Assembly: GCA_020628095.1 (NCBI GenBank) | Contig: JAHDFP010000008.1 | Span: forward strand, 92,953 to 156,952 | Length of the DNA: 64,000 bases | Direction of reading: 5' to 3' | Source of the DNA: Saprospiraceae bacterium | Lineage (GTDB): Bacteria; Bacteroidota; Bacteroidia; Chitinophagales; Saprospiraceae | Shown here: piece after piece, positions 1-8,023 of the stretch | Layout of the letters: each line of letters starts with the position of its first letter | Position numbering within the stretch: position 1 is the stretch's first letter | Made by a program: the position numbers and the translations under genes | Notes under the pieces: model-generated | The model's input: only the letters and a program-made list of their open reading frames with translations | Told to the model about the DNA's origin: nothing | The model's database searches: none

Positions 1-862
1 TATATGTGAAGGTCGTATCTCCATCGTCGGCATGATAAGTATATATCGTATCTCCGACCGTTACTATCCATTCGCCCCATACGTCATAACTTGTAAAGAA
101 GGTATCTTGTGCATTGCCATTTACATAAGTAATGGTATATGTAGAATCATTGCTTGCATACTGCGAATGCGTTATTTCAATACTGTCAATGACGCACTCT
201 TTTAGAAAATCCAAAGGAAACTCTGTTGTTGTCGTGTCTACAGGTTCGCCATTATTGTCGGTTATGTAATTATAAATGACAATGCTGCTATCTCCAACGA
301 CGCCTATTGCTAAAGAGTCACACTTATAAGTATCGGTATCATTAAAATCATAGGTGTCCCCCAGGTATTCTATAACCAAAGAATCCAGATTATCGACATT
401 AGTAAATTCCTGAATAACCAAAGACGTATCCAAACAAGAAAGAATAAAATCCTTGACACCCGTAATATCATCTACAGGGTGTATATGGTCTGGTACGCTG
501 GCAGCACCTTTGAGGCATCCTATCAGTCCAATAAATTCTGCCTTATCATTAGCATTGTCGATTTTCGAGTAAGGATATGGGACACCATTTATAACAACCT
601 CGTCGTCTTCTTTGAACTGTAACTTGAATGGCCAATCTATATACTTCTTATTGCCACTCTGATCGGTCAACTCTAAGCCCGTAAAAATGTACGTCTTATC
701 GCAATCCCTACACGCGGTGGGATCGTCGATTTCCGCGCAGTTAAGACATGCTACGCTGACGCTTGTGACATTTTGAGCGCTAAGATGAGTATCAGAAAAG
801 TTTTTTTGCACTTTACAACTAAAGCACAAAAACAATATTGCTATCCAGATTATATTTTTCAT
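1..862 (-). CDS. Partial lipoprotein, phage-like cluster (C-terminus off window)
   Basis: The minus-strand frame stays open from an ATG at 862 to the window edge, giving at least 287 residues with no stop. The N-terminus is a lipoprotein signal (MKNIIWIAILFLCFSC), so Cys16 would be lipidated and the product membrane-anchored. The body is rich in Asp, Thr and Tyr with scattered Cys pairs and short VGDSS/VGDT-type beta segments. I recognise no family. It follows the 362-aa gene on the same strand and is probably the next member of the same operon. A lipoprotein inside a run of virion-type genes is odd. It could be a surface anchor or a host-modifying protein. Confidence 0.75.
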   Translation of the reverse strand, partial: MKNIIWIAILFLCFSCKVQKNFSDTHLSAQNVTSVSVACLNCAEIDDPTACRDCDKTYIFTGLELTDQSGNKKYIDWPFKLQFKEDDEVVINGVPYPYSKIDNANDKAEFIGLIGCLKGAASVPDHIHPVDDITGVKDFILSCLDTSLVIQEFTNVDNLDSLVIEYLGDTYDFNDTDTYKCDSLAIGVVGDSSIVIYNYITDNNGEPVDTTTTEFPLDFLKECVIDSIEITHSQYASNDSTYTITYVNGNAQDTFFTSYDVWGEWIVTVGDTIYTYHADDGDTTFTY

Positions 863-943
863 TTGTTATTCCTTCTATCACCTTAAGCGGATGCCTAATC
901 AAAGGCTATCCGCTTTAAGGTTAGTGAGCATCCAAAATGTGTT

Positions 944-2032
944 TTACTTTGTTGCTTGCGTTGTAGGGTCATCGTCACATAAGACACCCTTGAGCTTAAC
1001 GACAACGCCATGACCATCAGGGATCACAACTGGGGTCGTCAGGTCATAACACTGATCTTGAAGATTATCGCAGTCTGCATCTATAGGCTGTATTTTCCCG
1101 CATGTGCCTTGTCCACCGTCAAAGCTCACACCCGATGCTGTTGCAGGATCACCAAATGTAAATCCCTGCCCTGTTGTTACTTTTCCCGCACAGGTATTCC
1201 CCTTAAATTCGGCATCTATTTCATAAGATAGAATACCGTCAGGTCTTGTCGTACCGTCAGGTAAAAAGAAATTAGGGTTTAATAAGGCAAAATTGAAAAT
1301 GTCTTGCAGTGTACCCGTAAGTCCACCATCAGGGCAGTACTCAAAATTAATTTCTGGTGTACACTTGATTTCGACTTCTTGAGGAAGTCCGACGCTGTTA
1401 CTCATTTTTTTATAGTTTTTAATGTCTATAGGATTGGACTTATCTCCCAAGTCATAATCCGATTTTAAATAATAGGTTTCTTTTCCTGTTTTCTTAGAAA
1501 ATTCCAATATGGCATCTATAGGGATGCTCAATTTCTTGTCTTCATTTTCATACAGCACACATTCTTCTACCTCAAGACCCGCCTCTTTATAAGGCTCATA
1601 ATCTATGAGAATAGTGTCCAAATCATACCAGTTAGCATCACCTTCGATTTGGTATCTTATTTCTAATCCACCGCCTTCGATTTCTTGAAGATACTTTGTC
1701 AGTTCGCATATCTCGCCCGTTTCTTTATCGCAGTATCTTACTACTGGCGAACCAAATTTGAGAGCCTCAACGGTATTGCCATTTTTGCAACTTAGTATTG
1801 AGCTATTAAGGAGATCGGTAGTTATTCCTAATTCCTCTAATTGTGAAACAGAAATATTAATCGCCCCCATAGAAGTGCAAATATTTATATCCGAACCACT
1901 ACAGCTAATCGCTGCACCGCATAGAGGTAGCGACTTTATTATTTTTTCATCTGTATAAAAAATCAAGTAGCAGTCTGTAATTTCTGCTGTAATATCTTCT
2001 ATAAGAATATTGCCGAATGGACTACAGCTCAT
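944..2032 (-). CDS. Hypothetical Cys-rich protein, tail-side of phage-like cluster
   Basis: A 362-residue protein of unknown family with no signal peptide or membrane segment. The N-terminal half is beta-rich with many isolated cysteines. The middle is acidic (two VEECVLYEN-like stretches) and the C-terminus is Gly/Asp rich (GVSFDGGQGTCGK). Its ATG overlaps the stop of the 111-aa gene by 4 nt (ATGA), so the two are translationally coupled. Its position downstream of capsid, connector and morphogenesis-like genes suggests a tail or appendage component, but no residue motif proves that. Confidence 0.7.
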   Translation of the reverse strand: MSCSPFGNILIEDITAEITDCYLIFYTDEKIIKSLPLCGAAISCSGSDINICTSMGAINISVSQLEELGITTDLLNSSILSCKNGNTVEALKFGSPVVRYCDKETGEICELTKYLQEIEGGGLEIRYQIEGDANWYDLDTILIDYEPYKEAGLEVEECVLYENEDKKLSIPIDAILEFSKKTGKETYYLKSDYDLGDKSNPIDIKNYKKMSNSVGLPQEVEIKCTPEINFEYCPDGGLTGTLQDIFNFALLNPNFFLPDGTTRPDGILSYEIDAEFKGNTCAGKVTTGQGFTFGDPATASGVSFDGGQGTCGKIQPIDADCDNLQDQCYDLTTPVVIPDGHGVVVKLKGVLCDDDPTTQATK

Positions 2033-2364
2033 TTATTGTATACTATTTCTATGGAAAAACTAAAACCAGAATAGGTGCAATCGCCATCTTGGAACTCAAT
2101 CAATGCGCCTGTAGAATCATAGATTTCCAAAGTCGTTTCATTGCATTCGTTAAGGCAGTCTGTATTAAAACAGAAATTGTCTCCTTGATTAAAAAATTTC
2201 TTTTGTTTCAACTTGCCACCGATGATCTTATACTGAAAAATGTATTCCGCCGAATCGGGAGCTAATAAGTCGAGACAAACTTCCTCGCAATGCCCATAAC
2301 AGCCCAAAGGAAACTTTGGACTTTTATTGTTAACAACTTTGCACGGGTCTGTACAGATAGGCAT
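2029..2364 (-). CDS. Small Cys-rich structural-type protein
   Basis: A 111-residue protein with about nine cysteines, no signal peptide, and a beta-rich C-terminus ending FSFSIEIVYNK. That ending resembles the FSIELESK near the end of the 291-aa protein at 16329-17204, so the two may share a fold. It is the first gene of a unit with its own promoter: the -7 box ends 4 nt before the ATG, so the mRNA is probably leaderless. The downstream 362-aa gene overlaps it by 4 nt. The function is unknown; a small virion or tail protein is the best guess. Confidence 0.7.
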   Translation of the reverse strand: MPICTDPCKVVNNKSPKFPLGCYGHCEEVCLDLLAPDSAEYIFQYKIIGGKLKQKKFFNQGDNFCFNTDCLNECNETTLEIYDSTGALIEFQDGDCTYSGFSFSIEIVYNK

Positions 2365-2368
2365 GACC

Positions 2369-2399
2369 CAAAATTATAATGGTAAGAATGGTACTTATT
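2369..2399 (-). promoter_or_regulatory. AAYAAGTACC-type promoter for the 111-aa/362-aa operon
   Basis: On the minus strand the decamer AATAAGTACC (2399-2390) is followed after exactly 13 nt by TAATTTTG (2376-2369), a Bacteroidota -7 box. The ATG at 2364 lies 4 nt beyond the box, so initiation would give a leaderless or nearly leaderless mRNA. It is one of seven such promoters in the window. Confidence 0.7.
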
Positions 2400-2400
2400 C

Positions 2401-2853
2401 CTAAACAAATCTATAAGTGAGCATAGAAAGCGACATAGAAAATGCTATAATACATAGTGGGTGAAATCCCAATAAAAACATAATCACCGCGCCTAAGATT
2501 GTGACATAAATAGAAAAATAAACCGCCATACAGACCTTACATATCCACCTTTTAAATAAATAATTTTTGGAGGCGATCTGATCGTACATGCCCGCGACTA
2601 TATTAATTTGAGTTTCTGTCTCGTCTTCATTATAAGCGGATTGTAAGCCTTCGTCAAAAACCTCTTCGCCTATGCTGTCTGTATTTCTTATGGCGCGACG
2701 CGCAAGATAGGCTCTTAGCTTCCAGAAGTAACCGCCATAATCCATTGCGTCATCTAAAAAATTAGCAAACAGCGCAAGCAAATAAGCTGGCATAGCGGCT
2801 AAGAGTCCGCCAATATATATATGAAATATTATATTTAATTCTGCGTCCAACAT
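2401..2853 (-). CDS. Hypothetical membrane protein
   Basis: A 150-residue product from the ATG at 2853 (MLDAELN). A longer frame opens at 2904 but would overlap the upstream gene by 70 nt; the chosen start gives a 19-nt overlap. It has a hydrophobic segment at residues 9-33, a polar charged middle (EVFDEGLQ, EDETETQ), and two adjacent hydrophobic stretches in the last 50 residues, so probably three membrane helices. I recognise no family. It lies between the morphogenesis-like genes and the next promoter, where a phage could carry a holin or a tail-associated membrane protein. This is not shown. Confidence 0.65.
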   Translation of the reverse strand: MLDAELNIIFHIYIGGLLAAMPAYLLALFANFLDDAMDYGGYFWKLRAYLARRAIRNTDSIGEEVFDEGLQSAYNEDETETQINIVAGMYDQIASKNYLFKRWICKVCMAVYFSIYVTILGAVIMFLLGFHPLCIIAFSMSLSMLTYRFV

Positions 2854-3302
2854 GGGATTTCTCCGCAATAATCTATGATCCCAGAAAGTGTAAATTCGTA
2901 ACAAAGCAAATAGTGGTTACAATCTTTCCACTTCTTGCCTGTCTCTTCTTCGTAGATGTCTTTGCTTATGTTGTCGAACCCTGATAAAGTTATATCGCCA
3001 CAACCTGCTGGCGCGTGAGCAAGATTTAATTTTATGATTTCCTGTAGCTCGGACTTGGGCATTTTTTTATTGAGATCGACAATCAGACTATAACTCGCCG
3101 ATACGCCATAGGTTTTACCGCCAAATGCCTGAGACTTGTCAGTAAGAACATATTTGCCTTTATTTTTTCGGATGTAAGCGTAAGAATCATATTGGTCTGT
3201 AATCCCACAAAATCCACCCTCTTCTTCGTTATAAATAAAAACAGGGACAGGGAAAGAGTCATTGAGATACTCCAATAAATTATTAAGCTGATAATCTAAC
3301 AT
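2835..3302 (-). CDS. Hypothetical protein, possible tail-terminator/neck protein
   Basis: A 155-residue soluble protein. The centre (YGVSASYSLIVDLNKK) and the end (YLLCYEFTLSGIIDYCG) suggest a small alpha/beta fold, and five cysteines lie in the C-terminal half. Its ATG shares one base with the stop of the upstream gp10-like gene (TAATG). The order capsid, connector, gp10-like, this gene matches the usual position of a tail-terminator or head-closure protein in tailed phages. That is an inference from position only. Confidence 0.65.
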   Translation of the reverse strand: MLDYQLNNLLEYLNDSFPVPVFIYNEEEGGFCGITDQYDSYAYIRKNKGKYVLTDKSQAFGGKTYGVSASYSLIVDLNKKMPKSELQEIIKLNLAHAPAGCGDITLSGFDNISKDIYEEETGKKWKDCNHYLLCYEFTLSGIIDYCGEIPCWTQN

Positions 3303-3760
3303 TATTTAACTGCGGATTTTATCAAAAATCTGATTTCAGCTAATGCCGATTTCTTAGCTAATTCTAAGGCGTTGTCGGATACGCCATAAATGTCTTTTCG
3401 TCGATATGCCTCATGCCCTTCTGCGATAAGTCTTTGCTCTTGGTCGCTAAATCCATAGACTATATCACCGCCACTTTCGCCGACGATCAAAGAATTTCTA
3501 TGCGTCCCCGTATAATCAAGATTGACCCTGTCTGTGCCTCGGCCTCTTTCTTTACGGCGTCTACCGTGAGATCTGGAATAATTGCCTTCGCGTGGCTTGC
3601 GGGCTTTTCTGCGTGAGTCTATGGCTGCGCCGTCACGACACTTGCCTTCTTCAAATATCCTTTGGATTTCTGCTATTCTAACACGCTCTAAAGCAACCTT
3701 AGACACTCTGTCTATGATGCCTGGCATCGCATTGGGCAACCCTTTGATTTTCGCTAACAT
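3302..3760 (-). CDS. Phage morphogenesis/HK97 gp10-like protein
   Basis: A 152-residue protein. A basic N-terminal half (AIDSRRKARKPREGNYSR and a run of Arg/Lys to residue ~75) is followed by a LDYTGTHRNSLIV segment and a GFSDQEQRLIAEGHEAYRR segment. The pattern TG, short gap, hydrophobic Ser-x-Val strand, then gfsd and an 'iAeGhe' helix resembles the virion-morphogenesis (gpG) and HK97 gp10 families, which act in head completion or neck assembly. It lies downstream of the capsid and connector genes, which fits. Assignment to the family is moderate; the exact role is not determined. Confidence 0.55.
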   Translation of the reverse strand: MLAKIKGLPNAMPGIIDRVSKVALERVRIAEIQRIFEEGKCRDGAAIDSRRKARKPREGNYSRSHGRRRKERGRGTDRVNLDYTGTHRNSLIVGESGGDIVYGFSDQEQRLIAEGHEAYRRKDIYGVSDNALELAKKSALAEIRFLIKSAVK

Positions 3761-3790
3761 AGACTAAAGTTATTCGCTATTGCAACGTAT

Positions 3791-3934
3791 CTATTTCTTT
3801 GGGTTAATGACCCGAAACTTTCTACCTTCTTTTGAGGTCAAGATAGTTCCCTCTTTGTTGATGAGTTTTACTTTTTCGTAAGTCGCTCTATTTCTGTTAG
3901 ACTTACCACAATTTTTGTTTTTACCACACGCCAT
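3791..3934 (-). CDS. 47-residue basic protein
   Basis: A short frame from ATG at 3934 to TAG at 3791 encodes MACGKNKNCGKSNRNRATYE followed by a K/E-rich tail ending INPKK. It sits 10 nt after the 307-aa gene and 30 nt before the gp10-like gene, in the only gap of that operon. It has two cysteines and a strongly basic N-terminus. No family is recognised. Its tight packing in the operon and lack of alternative frames support it as a real small gene. Confidence 0.55.
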   Translation of the reverse strand: MACGKNKNCGKSNRNRATYEKVKLINKEGTILTSKEGRKFRVINPKK

Positions 3935-3944
3935 AGTTATCTTT

Positions 3945-4868
3945 TTAGATTTGTTCTACATATCTGTACCCTCTACATTTTAGACATTTACTTTGCCTTA
4001 GTGATCCTTTGACACGCTTGGCCGCATTCCATATTTTAGGCCAGTACTTAGAATCTTTTCTTTCTATTTTGTCAGGAAACGCTTGACTGTCACCGCCCAT
4101 GATTCGCGCATACTTGATTTGTGCGTCTTCTTCTAATCCTCTGGCCACTTCGTTCTTCCTGCATGTCCCCTCAAATTCCTCCCAAAAACAAGCTGTCAGA
4201 TTGAGCTTAAGAGCTTGCTTGAGTTGCTTCTTATATTTGCAGATAAGGGTCTCGTCCAGACAAACGCAACTGACCGATACCTGAAAAACACTGTCCCCCT
4301 TTATCGCGTAGCAAGACCCACAGTTGCACGTTGACGTACAACTGCATGATATAGCCGAATAAAGGCTTAACTCACCTTCTATGGCTATGCTCACATCTCC
4401 GTCGTAGTCGATTTCAAATATATTCTCGCCACAAGTGAGCGTTATTTCCTCTGTAGTAGACTCTTTGCCTTTTGTGGTCGTTAACGTTGCAATCGTTTCT
4501 GTTTTAGCCTTGACAGCAACCGTACAGACCTGTGGGGTTATATAAGGATCAGTGCAGTCCTTGTATATCTCGATTTCAAATCTTGAATCCTCAACGCACT
4601 TAGAATTTTTACTCCATCCCCCTCTGACTTCGCTTTGTATCACTTCGTCCCAATGATAACCGCAATTCATTAAGGCGTCTTTGAAATCATCAGCGACGTT
4701 CTCACAGGCTTTTTTTCTGAGTCTTTCAAACAGCCCTTTGCCATTGATGTCCTCTTCATTGGCAAGTTTAGAAAATAACTTTAACGGGATTTCGTCATTG
4801 ATATAGCACAAGTGATTCCCTTGGTCACATACGCCTATTAATCCTACTATGTTTTCAAGACATTCCAA
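3945..4868 (-). CDS. Cys-rich protein, possible head-tail connector
   Basis: A 307-residue protein with about 21 cysteines, including a dense stretch CSCTSTCNCGSC near residue 185. The N-terminal ~60 residues are helical (LKLFSKLANEEDI, LFERLRKKACENVADDF), as in small connector proteins. The middle is a beta-rich insertion (TVAVKAKTETIATLTTTKG), and the C-terminal third is again helical and basic (YARIMGGDSQAF, WNAAKRVKGSLRQ). The capsid-like protein also contains a CDCTST element, hinting that both carry the same inserted domain. A connector role is inferred from position after the capsid gene. Confidence 0.6.
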   Translation of the reverse strand: MECLENIVGLIGVCDQGNHLCYINDEIPLKLFSKLANEEDINGKGLFERLRKKACENVADDFKDALMNCGYHWDEVIQSEVRGGWSKNSKCVEDSRFEIEIYKDCTDPYITPQVCTVAVKAKTETIATLTTTKGKESTTEEITLTCGENIFEIDYDGDVSIAIEGELSLYSAISCSCTSTCNCGSCYAIKGDSVFQVSVSCVCLDETLICKYKKQLKQALKLNLTACFWEEFEGTCRKNEVARGLEEDAQIKYARIMGGDSQAFPDKIERKDSKYWPKIWNAAKRVKGSLRQSKCLKCRGYRYVEQI

Positions 4869-4870
4869 TT

Positions 4871-5062
4871 TTAAGAGCCTTGATTTTCTTTATTTGGTAC
4901 TAACTTTTGAAAAAACGCGTGCCTCCTTTCTTTTTTCTTACCTAACATCACATCTACGTCGCTATGAATTACCCCGTCCAATCCTAATATCAAATTAGAA
5001 TCTTTAATTATAGAGTGTCCATAATCTTTATTGCTCGAATGACAACAACTATTGTAACTCAT
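4871..5062 (-). CDS. Small hypothetical protein
   Basis: 63 residues with an N-terminal Ser/Cys/His-rich stretch (SYNSCCHSSNKDYGHS) and a basic helix near the end (GKKKERRHAFFQKL). It overlaps the upstream 65-aa gene by 14 nt and ends 2 nt before the 307-aa gene, so all are co-translated. No family is recognised. The C-rich start fits the composition of its neighbours. Confidence 0.5.
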   Translation of the reverse strand: MSYNSCCHSSNKDYGHSIIKDSNLILGLDGVIHSDVDVMLGKKKERRHAFFQKLVPNKENQGS

Positions 5063-5246
5063 CTTTACTTATTAAGTAGTCACTTTTTTCTAACCAAACT
5101 TGATACTTTCCATTAACTAAGACAGAATACGCGTTTTGAGGTAAATAGTCCGCCGTCAACTTGCCAAGGCCGACATGAACTTTAGCAACAATGCCATAGG
5201 TCTCACGTCTTGTATTAAATAATTCCGCCCCTACACTAAACATCAT
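5049..5246 (-). CDS. Small hypothetical protein
   Basis: 65 residues, beta-rich (YGIVAKVHVGLGKL, YSVLVNGKYQVWLEK), with no cysteine, no signal peptide and no membrane segment. It is the first gene after the terminator that follows the capsid gene and overlaps the 63-aa gene by 14 nt. No family is recognised. A head-decoration or completion role would fit the position but has no sequence support. Confidence 0.5.
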   Translation of the reverse strand: MMFSVGAELFNTRRETYGIVAKVHVGLGKLTADYLPQNAYSVLVNGKYQVWLEKSDYLISKDELQ

Positions 5247-5254
5247 ATCAAATT

Positions 5255-5293
5255 AAAAACTCCCGCCTATCACCAAGACGGACGGGAGCTTAA
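5255..5293 (-). terminator. Rho-independent terminator after the capsid gene
   Basis: On the minus strand CTCCCGTC is followed by an 11-nt loop region and GGCGGGAG, then TTTTT. The stem has 7 Watson-Crick pairs plus one G-T pair. It lies 45 nt after the capsid stop and only 8 nt before the next ATG. It probably attenuates rather than ends transcription, giving more capsid than downstream product. Confidence 0.65.
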
Positions 5294-5339
5294 GCAAATA
5301 GAAAAAAGATTATAAAATAAAAATTACCAAACTTAGCTC

Positions 5340-6514
5340 TTAGTTACAAGGCGTACATATATCGCCACAAGTATATGGCTCACATGTAATCTGCCATAGA
5401 TTGCAGAAGTTCCACTCCGTGCCATCACAGAACGCGCCCTCTGGAATCTTGAATAAATCAAAATACTTTTCCACTTATAAGTCACCGTACCCGCCTTACC
5501 TGCACACTCATCATAGATTATCATAAGATCAACGACAAACGGCACTCCTAATACTGACGTCCCGACATCCACCTTTTGTTTGACAATCCTTGTCCCGACG
5601 AACTGAGGCGCCCACGCTACCCTTCCGCCTGGCGTCGCAGCAAAATTAGGGTTATCAAAACAGAACCATTCCAGTAAAGAAACTGATCCTGGCAAAAACG
5701 ATACTGCCCCGTCACAACCTGTAGGCGTACTACCTAAAGCACTGGCAATCGCAGGATCAAAGTAAATGTTATTAGGCAATGGGCGGGCGTTAGCCCCTGG
5801 GGTATTTGTTCCGTTATAAACTCCATTAGAAGCCATATAGTCATAAGCTGCTACTTTTTCTGATCCCGTAATTATAACAGGGTTCTCAGCGCAGTTAGGA
5901 CTTTGCTTCATGTATTCTTGCTTGATCGCATAAGTCCCTTGAGGTTGCAACTCAAGTTTCCCTTTGAGGTCTTCGCAGAAAAGTTTCAGTTTCAAGAAAT
6001 CTTCTCCATCGTAAGACTTACCTGCGCCCGCAACTATTTTTTCTCCTAGTATTTTAGAGTATTGAGCATATCCCCTTCTGACCGAATTGGCGAGTTTGAT
6101 GGCCACTTCCTGATTGACTGTACTCGTGCAATCACAATTGAAGGCATCTGCACTGACCGAAAATTGATCTGCCACACATTCGTTCATCGTGACTTGGCAT
6201 GACTCGTATTCTTCTGACTGCGACACCGCTGTCTCGCAGGTAAAATTGACCTCATCACAAGTCAGTGATTTTACATCGCACTCTGGTTTTCTGTATTTTA
6301 CCGTCACATTGACCGTCGAGCAATCAGGATCATTAGGTCTTACAGACATGCCCTGTAAGATTTCTGTAAGATCTGTTCTTGTATGTCTTTCTATAGCCTC
6401 TGCGGCTTTGTATGTATTCCTTCCGACCTCTATATTATCATAAAGGCATCCTGCTATCTTTTGTAACTCCAGCTCCAGTGTATGACAAAGCTGCAGTGGG
6501 GCGATTCCTGCCAT
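5340..6514 (-). CDS. Putative major capsid protein, frameshifted near the 3' end
   Basis: About 390 residues. An N-terminal helical part (LELELQKIAGCLYD, AAEAIERHTRTDL) is followed by a Cys-rich beta insertion and a C-terminal half typical of Bacteroidota phage capsid proteins (VSLLEWFCFDNPNF, GGRVAWAPQFVGTRIV, VPFVVDLMIIYDECAG). At an A4 run (5467-5470) the annotated frame becomes implausible and ends at 5333. The frame one base back reads KYFDLFKIPEGAFCDG and ends ...CGDICTPCN with TAA at 5340. The true C-terminus is therefore in the -1 frame. This means a 1-base deletion, a sequencing error in a homopolymer, or ribosomal slippage. The capsid role is inferred from neighbours (scaffold upstream, connector and gp10-like downstream). 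Confidence 0.6.
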
Positions 6515-6645
6515 GTTATTCTTATTTTTTGAAATTAGAAATTGTTACCTGACTCGCATTTATGGTAGGAATGAGTCATACCCATATAATAGTAGTTGGT
6601 CGTATTATGGAAGGAACGACCTGATCCCAATTTGAAAAAGCTCTA

Positions 6646-7533
6646 TTAGCCCTTGAGGATATCAGGAACAGCCAGATTAACCGCCTGTCCATTTCTATTG
6701 ATGGCTGCAGTAGTGAGCCCTTCTATACTGAGATCCGTATTACTCATTTTGTAATATTTGTCTTTGATGGCTAGTTCGTTAGCCAGTTGCTTGAGATCTA
6801 CAAACTTATTTTTAGCTAAGTCCATCGCCTTTGATCCATTCTTATGATATGGCACTAACTCATAAGTACCCGTCCCTTCATTCTTCTCTACCTTTATCAT
6901 ATAGCCATACCGTCGCAAGCTGCCCTCAAAACTGTCCTTGGCCTGCTCTATCGTACCGCAGGTCCACTTATGGAATTCATTACCGAGGAAACTATACATC
7001 TCACGATCATATATATAGGAAGTAATCTCATTATGGGTTTCTTCCTTTCGGGTTTCCACTTCTTGTTTTCTTAAGTTCTCCAATGAGGTCAACTTATTAT
7101 TCATTGTATTCAACTCAGCCTTAAGACTATCTATACGCTGTACCTTCTCTGTGTCTGAAGAAGAATAACGCTCTTCCATATCCTTTAGGCTTTGATCGAC
7201 ATCTTCTTTGTACCGATCTAATAATTCTTTGACAGGTATGTCTTTTATTTCTTGTTTGTCATAACCCGCATAAGAAGCAATTCGATTTCTGAGCGGATTA
7301 GAATGTGCCGCATACCATTCCTTCTGCTTTTTGTCCAGTTCCTTAGAGATCGCTTTTGGCAATTCCTCGTCGATGATTTTCTTATCACGTTCTATGTCAT
7401 AGGCTTCTTGCAGATGTTCCTGATAACTATCTATATCCTTATATTCTTCTGGCAACTCTATATCCAGACCTATAAGGATTTTAGCCAAATCACCTTTGAT
7501 ATTATTATGCTCAATAAACTTCTCTAAAGACAT
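6646..7533 (-). CDS. Scaffold-like coiled-coil protein
   Basis: A 295-residue protein. The N-terminal helical half (residues ~10-100) leads to a charged coiled coil (~110-165, LKAELNTMNNKLTSLENLRK). A compact C-terminal domain follows (YGYMIKVEKNEGTGTYELVPY), ending VNLAVPDILKG. Length, coiled coil and location immediately before the capsid gene fit a phage head scaffolding protein. The tail of the 178-aa protein at 44638-45174 has a similar layout (coiled coil, a YYVKENG-like strand, end PEVLKNIK), so the two may be related. It has its own promoter upstream. Confidence 0.55.
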   Translation of the reverse strand: MSLEKFIEHNNIKGDLAKILIGLDIELPEEYKDIDSYQEHLQEAYDIERDKKIIDEELPKAISKELDKKQKEWYAAHSNPLRNRIASYAGYDKQEIKDIPVKELLDRYKEDVDQSLKDMEERYSSSDTEKVQRIDSLKAELNTMNNKLTSLENLRKQEVETRKEETHNEITSYIYDREMYSFLGNEFHKWTCGTIEQAKDSFEGSLRRYGYMIKVEKNEGTGTYELVPYHKNGSKAMDLAKNKFVDLKQLANELAIKDKYYKMSNTDLSIEGLTTAAINRNGQAVNLAVPDILKG

Positions 7534-7555
7534 TAACTTTCTAGTTGCGTTTGTA

Positions 7556-7586
7556 CAAAAGTAATTTACTGCTCAGGGTACTTATT
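7556..7586 (-). promoter_or_regulatory. AAYAAGTACC-type promoter for the scaffold-capsid unit
   Basis: Minus-strand AATAAGTACC (7586-7577), 13-nt spacer, then TACTTTTG (7563-7556), 22 nt before the ATG at 7533. The decamer overlaps the last codons of the 114-aa gene, so this promoter is internal to the cluster. Confidence 0.7.
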
Positions 7587-7910
7587 ATTAGTAGCATCTA
7601 AAATCGCTGATCTGATCTCAGACTTGGTCATTCCCTGATGGACGGTTATTCCCATACTGTTAGCCACGTCTATCAACTCTGCCTTTCGCATATACTTTAT
7701 CTTGTTTTGATCAATCCCAGCATGGTCAATAGTATTATCCTGACCCTCCACTTGGCTAACCTCTTCCTCTACCAGACAATAATCCAAAGGCCAATGCAAT
7801 GCCTTCATCCGAGCATAGGATTCCACTATATCACCTTTCCCCTTACCGATTTTTCGGAAGCGATTCCTTTGCTTGTCGTGAAGATATAATTGAGTTTGTC
7901 GATCTGCCAT
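7566..7910 (-). CDS. SAP/Rho-N-like small head-region protein
   Basis: A 114-residue basic protein. The N-terminus (YLHDKQRNRFRKIGKGKGDIV) resembles minor phage head proteins. The C-terminal ~40 residues (YMRKAELIDVANSMGI, then GMTKSEIRSAILDA) form a helix-extension-helix like a SAP or Rho N-terminal domain, which commonly binds nucleic acid. It is transcribed from its own promoter and lies just upstream of the scaffold gene. Small proteins with such a domain are often found next to capsid genes. The specific role is not known. Confidence 0.55.
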   Translation of the reverse strand: MADRQTQLYLHDKQRNRFRKIGKGKGDIVESYARMKALHWPLDYCLVEEEVSQVEGQDNTIDHAGIDQNKIKYMRKAELIDVANSMGITVHQGMTKSEIRSAILDATNNKYPEQ

Positions 7911-7958
7911 AAGATAATTTTTGATTTAAGGACATAGCTTATAGAATAAACTATAAAT

Positions 7959-7989
7959 CAAAAATAAATTGATGTAGGTGGTACTTGTT
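7959..7989 (-). promoter_or_regulatory. AAYAAGTACC-type promoter for the 114-aa gene
   Basis: Minus-strand AACAAGTACC (7989-7980), 13-nt spacer, TATTTTTG (7966-7959), then a 48-nt leader to the ATG at 7910. It lies just downstream of the cargo block, so phage-type transcription restarts here after the amine oxidase gene. Confidence 0.7.
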
Positions 7990-8023
7990 ATTTATTGGTC
8001 TCCTTAAGAATAATTCCGATTAT

